A stretch of 21,160 nucleotides of DNA from Bacteroidales bacterium (GTDB lineage: Bacteria; Bacteroidota; Bacteroidia; Bacteroidales; UBA7960): positions 1 to 21,160 of the forward strand of contig PWNO01000220.1 of NCBI GenBank assembly GCA_003557765.1, given 5' to 3'. The notes under the pieces are model-generated. The model ran no database searches and was not told where the DNA came from. It saw nothing but the letters and a program-made list of their open reading frames with translations. Numbering within the stretch: position 1 is the stretch's first letter; every line of letters begins with the position of its first letter. The position numbers were made by a program, and so were the translations under genes. This document shows positions 6,657-13,686 of this stretch, piece after piece.

Positions 6657-7733
6657 ATGACACGCGATTTATCTTCCAACCATATGATTAAAATAGGTAT
6701 CAGTCATGGTGATGTGAACGGGATTAGCTATGAGATCATCATGAAAACCCTGTTTGACTCACGTATGCTCGATTTTTTCACCCCGGTGGTATACGGTTCA
6801 TCCAAAGTGGCCAGCTATCACAAGAAGATCCTTGGCATACAGGATTTTAATTTTCATGTGATTCGCTCGGTTGATCAGGCAGTGCATGGCAAATCCAACC
6901 TGATCAATATCTTTCAGGAGGAGATCAAGATCGACCTGGGTCAGACCACGGAAGAGGCTGGAAAGGCTGCATTGCATTCGCTCGAGCTTGCCACTGATGA
7001 CTTGGCTGCCGGGCATATCGACGCCCTGGTTACAGCTCCCATCAATAAGCAGAACATTCAGAGCAAGGATTTTGAATTTCCCGGACATACGGAGTACCTG
7101 ACCAAGAAATTCGGTGCTACGGACAGCCTCATGCTGATGGTCAGCAACGAAACCCGTATCGGTGTAATAACCGGCCATATCCCCTTGCGTGAAGTGCCTT
7201 CCAGAATCAGCAGGGATGGCATCCTCAAGAAAGTCCAGATCCTGAATGCCTCCTTGCAGCGCGACTTTGGCATCATTAAACCCAGGATTGCCATTCTTGG
7301 GCTCAATCCACATGCCGGAGACAAAGGGGTGATCGGCGCAGAAGAGCAGGATATCATCATTCCGGCCATCCAGCAGGCTTTTGATGAAGGCATCCTGGTG
7401 TTTGGCCCCTATCCTGCTGACGGATTCTTTGGCTCGGCATCTTTTAACAACTTTGATGGGATCCTGACCATGTATCACGACCAGGGGCTGATTCCTTTTA
7501 AAACCCTGTCGTTTAAGAGTGGAGTGAATTACACTGCCGGTCTGCCCGTGGTGCGTACCTCTCCCGCCCACGGCACTGCTTTTGACATGGCTGGCAAAAA
7601 CATTGCTTCGCCTGCTGCCTTCCGGGAGTCGGTCTATCTGGCCATCGATGTGGTTAAAAACCGGAAGATGTACGAAGAGATGACAGCCAACACGTTGGAT
7701 GTTGCGCAGGAGCAGGACGATAATGACAATTAA
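6657..7733 (+). CDS. pdxA: 4-hydroxythreonine-4-phosphate dehydrogenase
   Basis: NAD-dependent, metal-dependent enzyme of the DXP-dependent pyridoxal 5'-phosphate pathway; its product is condensed by PdxJ. From ATG 6657 it has 358 residues, slightly longer than the usual ~330. Family motifs: ISHGDVNGISYEI near the N-terminus (GDPAGIGPE in proteobacteria), VTAPINKQNI, FPGHTEYL, GLNPHAGD, the metal/substrate segment YHDQGLIPFK, and SPAHGTAFDMAG. ATG 6684, directly before IKIGISHGD, is an alternative start. An apparent extension back to 6552 is rejected because the -7 element lies within it. It ends 6 nt before murF-alr, so co-transcription is likely. Confidence 0.95.
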   Translation: MTRDLSSNHMIKIGISHGDVNGISYEIIMKTLFDSRMLDFFTPVVYGSSKVASYHKKILGIQDFNFHVIRSVDQAVHGKSNLINIFQEEIKIDLGQTTEEAGKAALHSLELATDDLAAGHIDALVTAPINKQNIQSKDFEFPGHTEYLTKKFGATDSLMLMVSNETRIGVITGHIPLREVPSRISRDGILKKVQILNASLQRDFGIIKPRIAILGLNPHAGDKGVIGAEEQDIIIPAIQQAFDEGILVFGPYPADGFFGSASFNNFDGILTMYHDQGLIPFKTLSFKSGVNYTAGLPVVRTSPAHGTAFDMAGKNIASPAAFRESVYLAIDVVKNRKMYEEMTANTLDVAQEQDDNDN

Positions 7734-7739
7734 TCCTAT

Positions 7740-10271
7740 ATGACACGCAAGGCTGATTTGCCTGGCAACCCAATGAGATCCTATGCCTTGTCGGAGGTCG
7801 CAGAAATCACAGGTGGCCGTTTGACCGGGAATGTCCGGGCCATGATTCGTTTCCTGCTGATCGACAGCAGAAGGCTATTATTGCCTGCGGAGAGCCTTTT
7901 TTTTGCGCTGCGCAGCACGCAGGATGACGGCCACCGGTATATCGACGAACTCATCCAAAAGGGTGTGCGCTCCTTTGTAGTTGATCATCTCCCGGATGAC
8001 CTTTCGAAATCATCAGGGGGTGTATCCTTCATCGTGGTGGACGACGTGTTGGGCGCATTGCAGAAACTGGCTGCCGCACATCGCGCCAGACATGCCTGCC
8101 CGGTGCTTGCCATCACCGGAAGCAACGGAAAAACGGTTGTCAAGGAATGGATCTTCCAGTCACTATGCGACCAGCATTACATGGTGCGTAACCCTAAAAG
8201 CTATAATTCACAGATCGGCGTGCCACTTTCGGCATGGCTGATGCACGACAACCACGACCTTGCCGTGTTTGAAGCGGGGATATCACAGCCGGGCGAGATG
8301 GCGCGTCTAGCTGCCGTGCTGCAGCCGGATATCGGTCTCTTTACCAATATCGGACCAGCCCATGATGAAGGGTTTGCTTCCCGCAAGGAAAAAATAGGAG
8401 AAAAACTGAAGCTCTTTGCGCAATGCCGTACACTGATCTGCTGCAGGGATCATAAGGATGTGTATGCAGCGGTCAGCCAGTGGCATCAATCGCACCCGGA
8501 TGTGCGCCTCTTTACCTGGGGCAGCTCCCCCGAAAACGACATACAACTTGTCCAGCAAGACATGGTGGCAGGCAATACCTATGTTTCCGTGGTATACCAG
8601 GATGAAAAACAGATGCTATGTCTGCCTTTCCAGGATAAAGCTTCTGTGGAGAATGCCATGCATGCGGTTGCCTTTATGCATTATATCGGCAGTGATGATG
8701 CTTCCATCATCAAATCTGTGAGCAAGCTGCAGCCGGTTTCGATGCGCCTGGAAATGAAAGAGGGGGTCAATAACAGCCTCATCGTCAACGACAGCTACAA
8801 TGCCGACCTCCACAGCCTGACGATCGCATTGGACTTCCTGCAAAGCCAGGCGCACGGAAGAAAGAAAACCCTGATCCTTTCAGACATCCTGCAAAGCGGG
8901 ATGCCGCCGCACGATCTGTATGCAGAGGTGGCTGCACTGGTGCGGTCAAAGCAGGTAGACCGGCTGACTGGCATCGGACCTGAAATACAAAACCATGCCT
9001 CGCAGTTTGATGTGCCTGCCATCTTTTATCCATCTACAGGCGACTTTATTGAAAAAACGGATTTTCAGCAGTTCCACAATGAGGCCATTTTGCTCAAAGG
9101 GGCGAGGCCTTTTGGTTTTGAACGCATCAGCAATATCCTTCAGCAAAAAGACCATGAGACCATCCTGGAAATCGACCTGGACGCTTTGGCCCATAACCTG
9201 AGTCTCTACAAGTCCATCCTGAAGCCTGAGGTGAAGCTGATGGGCATCGTGAAAGCCTTTTCTTATGGTAGTGGCAGCGTGGAGGTGGCCCGCATGCTGC
9301 AATACTACAATGCCGACTACCTCGCCGTGGCCTATGCCGATGAAGGCAAGGAGCTGCGCAAAGGTGGTGTGCAAATCCCTTTGGTGGTCATGAATCCGGA
9401 GGTACGAACTTTTGACACACTGTTTGATTATGATCTTGAACCTGAGATCTATGGATTCCCATTGCTTAAGCGCTTTTTGAATGCCACCCGGGCATATATG
9501 GAGAATGATGCGCAGGCGTCTCCCGGCCAGTTTCCCGTGCATCTCAAGCTGGACACAGGCATGCACCGGCTCGGCTTTCAGATGGAACAGCTGGATCGTT
9601 TGCTCGCAATCCTGAAGGAAAACCAACACATTTACGTGGCTTCTGTCTTCAGCCACCTTGCCGCCAGTGAAGATCCCGCCCATGATGCCTTTACCCGAGC
9701 GCAAGTCCGGCGCTTCGAAGAGGCCACCGAAAAGATCCGGCAATCCATGGCTTATGATTTCATCCGGCATATTTGCAATTCTGCCGCCGTATCCCGTTTC
9801 CCTGAAGCCCATTACGACATGGTGCGGGTAGGTATTGGCTTGTATGGCGTCTCAGGTGACAATAAGATTGCACCGCTGCTGAAGAATGTCAGTACCTTCC
9901 GGTCGGTGGTTTCCCAGGTAAAGCAGGTTTCTCCTGGTGACACTGTGGGGTACGGCAGAGCCGGAGTGGCAGAGAAAGAGATGACCCTTGCGATTGTACC
10001 GGTAGGCTATGCCGACGGACTGAACCGTCGGTTGAGCCGTGGACGCGGTCGGCTGATGGTCAATGGGCAGCGCGTGCCCATCGTCGGCAACATCAGTATG
10101 GACATGTGTGCTATCGATGTCACAGGTCTGAAAGTGTCAGAAGGAGACGATGTGATCATCTTTGGCGAGGAGCTGCCGGTAACTGAAGTGGCCGACGCGT
10201 TAGGTACCATCCCTTATGAGGTCTTTACTTCAGTTTCGCAGCGGGTTAAAAGGATTTATTACCAGGAATAA
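7740..10271 (+). CDS. Bifunctional MurF ligase / alanine racemase fusion
   Basis: One 843-residue polypeptide joins two steps of peptidoglycan precursor synthesis. Residues about 12-465 are UDP-N-acetylmuramoyl-tripeptide:D-Ala-D-Ala ligase: ATP loop ITGSNGKT at 125-132, NPKSYNSQIGVPLS at 151-164, NIGPAHDEGF at 203-212, and VNDSYNAD at 349-356. Residues about 475-843 are alanine racemase: EIDLDALAHNL at 477-487, PLP lysine K505 in VKAFSYGSG, SHLAASED at 638-645, and catalytic tyrosine Y738 in VGYGRAG. The racemase supplies D-Ala for the dipeptide the ligase adds. The fusion is known in Bacteroidota. ATG 7773 (MRSYALSEVAEITGG) is closer to the MurF N-terminal consensus than ATG 7740 and is a good alternative start. 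It is 6 nt after pdxA, the PLP gene. Confidence 0.96.
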   Translation: MTRKADLPGNPMRSYALSEVAEITGGRLTGNVRAMIRFLLIDSRRLLLPAESLFFALRSTQDDGHRYIDELIQKGVRSFVVDHLPDDLSKSSGGVSFIVVDDVLGALQKLAAAHRARHACPVLAITGSNGKTVVKEWIFQSLCDQHYMVRNPKSYNSQIGVPLSAWLMHDNHDLAVFEAGISQPGEMARLAAVLQPDIGLFTNIGPAHDEGFASRKEKIGEKLKLFAQCRTLICCRDHKDVYAAVSQWHQSHPDVRLFTWGSSPENDIQLVQQDMVAGNTYVSVVYQDEKQMLCLPFQDKASVENAMHAVAFMHYIGSDDASIIKSVSKLQPVSMRLEMKEGVNNSLIVNDSYNADLHSLTIALDFLQSQAHGRKKTLILSDILQSGMPPHDLYAEVAALVRSKQVDRLTGIGPEIQNHASQFDVPAIFYPSTGDFIEKTDFQQFHNEAILLKGARPFGFERISNILQQKDHETILEIDLDALAHNLSLYKSILKPEVKLMGIVKAFSYGSGSVEVARMLQYYNADYLAVAYADEGKELRKGGVQIPLVVMNPEVRTFDTLFDYDLEPEIYGFPLLKRFLNATRAYMENDAQASPGQFPVHLKLDTGMHRLGFQMEQLDRLLAILKENQHIYVASVFSHLAASEDPAHDAFTRAQVRRFEEATEKIRQSMAYDFIRHICNSAAVSRFPEAHYDMVRVGIGLYGVSGDNKIAPLLKNVSTFRSVVSQVKQVSPGDTVGYGRAGVAEKEMTLAIVPVGYADGLNRRLSRGRGRLMVNGQRVPIVGNISMDMCAIDVTGLKVSEGDDVIIFGEELPVTEVADALGTIPYEVFTSVSQRVKRIYYQE

Positions 10272-10273
10272 TT

Positions 10274-10345
10274 AAAAGTGAAAAGAGAAAAATGAAAAAC
10301 TTAAATCCCGTGTCTCGTGCTGAATTAGTGTCTTGTCCTGAAATA
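10274..10345. repeat. Short tandem repeats after murF-alr
   Basis: Four 7-nt units, AAAAGTG, AAAAGAG, AAAAATG, AAAAACT (10274-10301), begin 2 nt after the murF-alr stop. They are followed by two 18-nt units at 10310-10327 and 10328-10345 that agree at 14 of 18 positions and begin GTGTCT. The stretch is non-coding and looks like replication-slippage sequence. Confidence 0.5.
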
Positions 10346-10350
10346 GGGTT

Positions 10351-10415
10351 GCATTTTTATCAATAAAAAAAATGCGTCACCCGTTGACCAGCACTCAGCG
10401 TCCAGTGCTCGGTTT
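10351..10415. terminator. Hairpins between convergent murF-alr and pabA
   Basis: Two inverted repeats: GCATTTTT with AAAAATGC (10351-10375), and AGCACT with AGTGCT (10390-10395, 10404-10409) followed by CGGTTTT. They lie between convergent genes and could end transcription from either side; neither is a strong GC-rich terminator. Confidence 0.35.
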
Positions 10416-10464
10416 TCAGTGTAAGTTTTAGATAAACATATTGTCTGTCGTTTGGTAATGCGTT

Positions 10465-11040
10465 TTACCCATTGATCCAATTGGATAGCATCTGCCTTCC
10501 CACCTGCGTCATCACACTCTCGGGGTGGAATTGCACGCCTTTTATATCGAAGTTTTTATGGCTAATGGCCATGATGAGGCCTTTTTCATCCATTGCGGTC
10601 ACGCGCAAGTCTTTGGGAAGGCTTTCCGGGTCAATCACCCATGAATGATATCTTCCTGTGTCAAATCGTGCAGGGCATCCCCGGAACAAGGGTTCCATCC
10701 TGTCGGTGACCCTGGTGTTGATGGCTTTGCCATGCAGGACTGTCGGGAGGTTCAACAGCTTACCACCGAATGCTTCGGCGATGGCCTGGTGGCCAAGACA
10801 AACACCCAGGATGCTTTTTTCCCCGGATAGCTCGCGAATCACTTCGCAGGAGATACCGGCATCTTTAGGGAGTCCGGGTCCCGGGGAGATGATGATCTTA
10901 TCATACTGCGCCGCTTCCTGGATGGAGAGTGCATCGTTACGAAGCACCCGGATCCTGCTTTTTGCTGGCATCACGGCTTCAGCAAGGTGGTACAGGTTGT
11001 AGGTGAAGGAGTCGTAATTGTCTATGATGAGAATATGCAT
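10465..11040 (-). CDS. Anthranilate/aminodeoxychorismate synthase glutamine amidotransferase
   Basis: Class I glutamine amidotransferase of 191 residues that delivers ammonia to a chorismate-using partner (PabB for folate, TrpE for tryptophan). Motifs: IDNYDSFTYNL at 6-16, SPGPGLPKDAG at 52-62, the nucleophile elbow GVCLGHQAI with C81, HGKAI at 103-107, and the catalytic pair H172/E174 in GVQFHPESV. The family cannot separate PabA from TrpG by sequence, and one protein often serves both. No pabB, trpE or other trp gene is adjacent; a solo location slightly favours PabA (inference). A -7 element lies 26 nt upstream at 11066-11073. Confidence 0.92.
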   Translation of the reverse strand: MHILIIDNYDSFTYNLYHLAEAVMPAKSRIRVLRNDALSIQEAAQYDKIIISPGPGLPKDAGISCEVIRELSGEKSILGVCLGHQAIAEAFGGKLLNLPTVLHGKAINTRVTDRMEPLFRGCPARFDTGRYHSWVIDPESLPKDLRVTAMDEKGLIMAISHKNFDIKGVQFHPESVMTQVGRQMLSNWING

Positions 11041-11065
11041 CTTTGGGAACGACCTGTCTGTTTGA

Positions 11066-11073
11066 CAAAAATA
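11066..11073 (-). promoter_or_regulatory. -7 element for pabA/trpG
   Basis: CAAAAATA on plus reads TATTTTTG on minus, an exact TAnnTTTG match 25 nt before the start codon. No -33 partner at standard spacing. Confidence 0.5.
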
Positions 11074-11138
11074 CGTAATTTTGGATGCAATCCGGATTTG
11101 AGTTGTGCGTTATGAATTTTAGCTGTCCGGTGGCTCCT

Positions 11139-11186
11139 GACCTTTGGCCCTTAAGACTTTCGACTTTTTGACACTTTGTTTATTTG
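11139..11186 (+). repeat. Degenerate octamer tandem array upstream of ridA
   Basis: Six successive 8-nt blocks in register: GACCTTTG, GCCCTTAA, GACTTTCG, ACTTTTTG, ACACTTTG, TTTATTTG. They lie 64 nt before the ridA ATG. The motif resembles the right arm of the array at 13641-13672. Confidence 0.45.
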
Positions 11187-11249
11187 GGTGATAATGAGCA
11201 GATCGCATCATCATTTACACATCAATAATAACTTTAAAAATACGTGATT

Positions 11250-11624
11250 ATGAAAGAGATCATCAAGACAGACAAGGCGGCGCAGCCTGTAGGCCCATAT
11301 AACCAGGCGGTCAAGGTAAACGGCATCCTTTATGTATCCGGTCAGATCCCATTGGATCCCAAAACCGGCGAGTTGGTCAAGGGAGATGTACAGGACCAGA
11401 CCAGGATGGTCATGAAAAACCTTGAAGCCATCCTGGAAGCAGCGGGCATGGATTTCAGTAACGTCATCAAGTGCAGCATATTCATAAGCGATATGCATGA
11501 TTTTCCAAAAATCAATGAGGTATATGCCTCCTGTTTTGAGGGTGAACCACCAGCAAGGGAAACCGTTCAGGTGGGTGCACTGCCTAAATTTGTTGATGTG
11601 GAGATCAGCTGTATTGCAGGGTAA
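11250..11624 (+). CDS. ridA: RidA family reactive intermediate deaminase
   Basis: YjgF/YER057c/UK114 family trimer that hydrolyses 2-aminoacrylate and related enamine/imine intermediates released by PLP enzymes. It has 124 residues from ATG 11250. Motifs: AAQPVGPYNQAVKVNGILYVSG in the N-terminal third, QTRMVMKNLEAILEAAG at 50-66, and ETVQVGALPK with the catalytic arginine R103 just before it (PARETVQV). C75 and E118 also fall at conserved positions. A GTG codon 6 nt earlier is in frame, but the ATG is the family start. No clear -7 element was found; the octamer array lies upstream. A long non-coding structured region follows. Confidence 0.95.
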   Translation: MKEIIKTDKAAQPVGPYNQAVKVNGILYVSGQIPLDPKTGELVKGDVQDQTRMVMKNLEAILEAAGMDFSNVIKCSIFISDMHDFPKINEVYASCFEGEPPARETVQVGALPKFVDVEISCIAG

Positions 11625-11686
11625 GTTCATTTTTCTGATCAGCAGCTGCATTTTTTTGTGTGTATTATTTGATTTTCCGGACACAT

Positions 11687-11876
11687 GAACCGAGCACTTT
11701 TTGAGCTCGGCGAAGCCAAACCCGCCATGCAATAAACATCGTCGTGTTTGACAATTTTTTGGCATGGCTCGTTTCACATGTAATTTTCTTAATCCACATA
11801 CCGTATCCGGCTGCAGGTTATTAATGCCAGGCTCTTTATAAGGCGCTGGCATAAATGGCCAGCAGCCGGTTTTTTA
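11687..11876 (+). ncRNA. Putative structured RNA between ridA and comM
   Basis: Hairpin A pairs CCGAGC (11690-11695) with GCTCGG (11705-11710). Hairpin B pairs GCCATGC (11724-11730) with GCATGGC (11762-11768), enclosing AAACA/TGTTT (11734-11738, 11745-11749). Domain C pairs CCGGCTGC (11807-11814) with GCAGCCGG (11862-11869), enclosing ATGCCAG/CTGGCAT (11824-11830, 11846-11852), and ends in T6. A competing long-range helix pairs 11687-11695 with 11767-11775 (8 of 9). The T-run places the RNA on the plus strand. I found no clean promoter directly upstream, so it may be a ridA 3' UTR or a separate small RNA. No known family recognised. Confidence 0.4.
11842..11875 (+). terminator. Rho-independent terminator before comM
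   Basis: GGCGCTGGC (11842-11850) pairs with GCCAGC-A-GCC (11858-11867), a 9-bp GC-rich stem with one bulged A and a 7-nt loop, followed by GG and TTTTTT (11870-11875). Confidence 0.65.
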
Positions 11877-11963
11877 TAGATGAAAACTTCCCTTACAGGG
11901 TAAAGTCATATTAAAACTGTTGCGGCCATAAAAATCAATAAGAAGAAAATATAAATAAAATAG

Positions 11964-11995
11964 TTGTAAAATATAACTAATAAAGCGTATATTTG
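11964..11995 (+). promoter_or_regulatory. comM promoter
   Basis: TTG (11964-11966), a 21-nt spacer, then TATATTTG (11988-11995), an exact -7 element 18 nt before ATG 12014. It overlaps the in-frame TTG at 11993, which therefore cannot be the start. Confidence 0.6.
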
Positions 11996-12013
11996 AGGGA
12001 AAAACCTCAGGCT

Positions 12014-13555
12014 ATGCTTGTAAAAACATTCGGTAGCACTATACAGGGTGTAAACGCAACGATTGTCACGGTGGAGACGTCGGTGGCACCGGGGGTGAAC
12101 TTTTTTATGGTTGGATTACCTGACAGTGCGGTAAAAGAAAGCCATCACAGGATTGAGGCGGCGTTGAAACATAATGGCTATAAGATCCCCGGAAAGCGCA
12201 TTGTGGTAAACATGGCTCCCGCCAACATCCGGAAGGAGGGGTCTTCGTATGACCTAACCATTGCCATCGGCATACTGGCAGCAACCGGTCAGGTTTCGCC
12301 AGCCCGTGTCGGCCGGTATATGATTATGGGCGAGGTGTCGCTCGACGGGGGGTTACAACCCATTCGTGGCGCCTTACCTATAGCGGTCAAGGCAAGGGAA
12401 TCCGGTTTTGAGGGTTTTATCCTTCCGGAGGCGAATGCCCGTGAGGCGGCCGTGGTCAATCAGCTGAAGGTGTATGGCGTAAAGAACATCCGGCAGGTGA
12501 TCGATTTTTTTAATGGAGATTCGCAGTTGTCACCCATGACAGTCGATACCAGGGCTGATTTTTTTGCCCGCGTGGATCAGTTTGATGTCGACTTTTCCGA
12601 GGTAAAAGGCCAGGAAAACATTAAACGGGCCATGGAGGTGGCTGCGGCTGGCGGCCATAACATCCTGCTTATCGGAAGTCCTGGTTCAGGAAAGACGATG
12701 ATTGCCAGGCGTTTGCCTGGGATTTTGCCTCCGCCCACGCTCCAGGAAGCGCTAGAGACCACCAAGATACACAGTGTAGCAGGTAAGCTGGAGAATAACA
12801 GCTCGCTTCTGGCGGTCCGGCCCTTCAGGAACCCCCATCATACGGTTAGTGACATTGCCCTGGTCGGAGGCGGCTCCTATCCCATGCCCGGAGAAATCTC
12901 CCTCGCACACAATGGTGTGTTGTTCCTGGATGAGCTGCCGGAGTTTAAACGTACTGTGCTGGAGGTGCTTCGACAGCCATTGGAAGATCGCGTGATGACC
13001 GTGAACCGGGCACGCTTCTCGGTTTCATACCCTGCCGGCTTTATGCTGGTGGCCTCCATGAACCCTTGCCCCTGTGGCTACTATAACCACCCCGAGAAAG
13101 ATTGTGCTTGCGGCTCAAACAATGTGCAGAAATACCTTAACCGCATCTCCGGCCCATTGCTCGACCGCATCGACATCCATATTGAAGTGACCCCCGTACC
13201 TTTTGAAGAGATGAGCCGACACAAACCCGCTGAGGCGAGCAGGGAGATCCGGCAGCGTGTCATCCGGGCACGCAAGCGGCAGTCCATGAGGTATGCCTCA
13301 GATAATGGCATTTACTGCAATGCCCAGATGCAAAGCAGGCATCTTCGCGAAGGATGTCGCATTTCATCTGCCGGCTCCTTGCTGCTGAAAACCGCCATGG
13401 AAAAGCTGGATCTTTCTGCCCGCGCCTATGACCGTATTCTTAAAGTGGCACGCACAATCGCTGACCTCGACGACAGCGAGGATATCCAGGTGGAACACCT
13501 GGCAGAGGCCATCCATTACCGGAGCCTTGACAGAAGCAGCTGGGCGCTGGGGTGA
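12014..13555 (+). CDS. comM: YifB/ComM family Mg-chelatase-like AAA+ ATPase
   Basis: Hexameric AAA+ helicase of the ComM family; in naturally transformable bacteria ComM promotes branch migration of incoming DNA. From ATG 12014 it has 513 residues, the usual length. Residues 1-170 form the Lon-protease-like ChlI domain (VETSVAPGVNFFMVGLPDSAVKES). The AAA+ core has Walker A GSPGSGKT at 221-228, Walker B GVLFLDELPEF at 301-311, a four-cysteine segment (C352, C354, C364, C366), and ISGPLLDRIDIHIEV at 378-392. The C-terminal helical domain ends in the LDRSSWALG tail. The promoter supports this start. No competence genes are adjacent, and the gene occurs widely in non-competent species, so its role here is open. 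Confidence 0.95.
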   Translation: MLVKTFGSTIQGVNATIVTVETSVAPGVNFFMVGLPDSAVKESHHRIEAALKHNGYKIPGKRIVVNMAPANIRKEGSSYDLTIAIGILAATGQVSPARVGRYMIMGEVSLDGGLQPIRGALPIAVKARESGFEGFILPEANAREAAVVNQLKVYGVKNIRQVIDFFNGDSQLSPMTVDTRADFFARVDQFDVDFSEVKGQENIKRAMEVAAAGGHNILLIGSPGSGKTMIARRLPGILPPPTLQEALETTKIHSVAGKLENNSSLLAVRPFRNPHHTVSDIALVGGGSYPMPGEISLAHNGVLFLDELPEFKRTVLEVLRQPLEDRVMTVNRARFSVSYPAGFMLVASMNPCPCGYYNHPEKDCACGSNNVQKYLNRISGPLLDRIDIHIEVTPVPFEEMSRHKPAEASREIRQRVIRARKRQSMRYASDNGIYCNAQMQSRHLREGCRISSAGSLLLKTAMEKLDLSARAYDRILKVARTIADLDDSEDIQVEHLAEAIHYRSLDRSSWALG

Positions 13556-13560
13556 GAAGG

Positions 13561-13672
13561 AAGGACGAAAGGACAAAAGGACAAAAAGACAAAAAGACAA
13601 AAGGAGCAAAGGAAGATCTGCGTATTTTCTTATTTTTGTTTAGACATTTCGTCATTTTGTCATTTCGTCCTT
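13561..13672. repeat. Inverted octamer arrays between comM and the polyamine genes
   Basis: Left arm (13561-13616): seven 8-nt units in register, AAGGACGA, AAGGACAA twice, AAAGACAA twice, then AAGGAGCA and AAGGAAGA, starting 5 nt after the comM stop. Right arm (13641-13672): four units, TAGACATT, TCGTCATT, TTGTCATT, TCGTCCTT, the reverse complement of the same consensus. Positions 13561-13590 pair with 13643-13672 at 25 of 30 bases, with most mismatches at fixed unit positions. The loop contains the next gene's -7 element. Confidence 0.7.
13631..13638 (+). promoter_or_regulatory. -7 element for the carboxyspermidine synthase gene
   Basis: TATTTTTG, an exact TAnnTTTG match 48 nt before the ATG at 13687. 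It lies in the loop between the two octamer arms, so a transcript starting here carries only the right arm. Confidence 0.5.
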
Positions 13673-13686
13673 AAAAAAATCGTGCC

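Larger units (their letters stand above)
11625..12013. other. Intergenic spacer ridA-comM with folded region and comM promoter
   Basis: A 389-nt gap with no credible gene; the minus-strand frame crossing it is an antisense shadow of ridA. It holds a set of strong inverted repeats at 11687-11876, an AT-rich tract at about 11935-11985, and the comM promoter. Confidence 0.6.

Noticed and set aside
8946..9812. 288-codon minus-strand frame inside murF-alr
   Set aside because: Antisense shadow covering both fused domains; no motifs and no promoter.
416..11771. Shared 11-mer GGCATGGCTCG near 417 and 11761
   Set aside because: Matches of this length are expected by chance within 21 kb, and flanking sequence does not agree.
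11211..11852. 213-codon minus-strand frame over ridA and the following spacer
   Set aside because: About half is the complement of ridA and the rest crosses the hairpin region; there is no coherent protein family signal.
11687..11876. Folded region as an integron attC site
   Set aside because: No RYYYAAC/GTTRRRY core sites and no integrase; the terminal T-run points to RNA.
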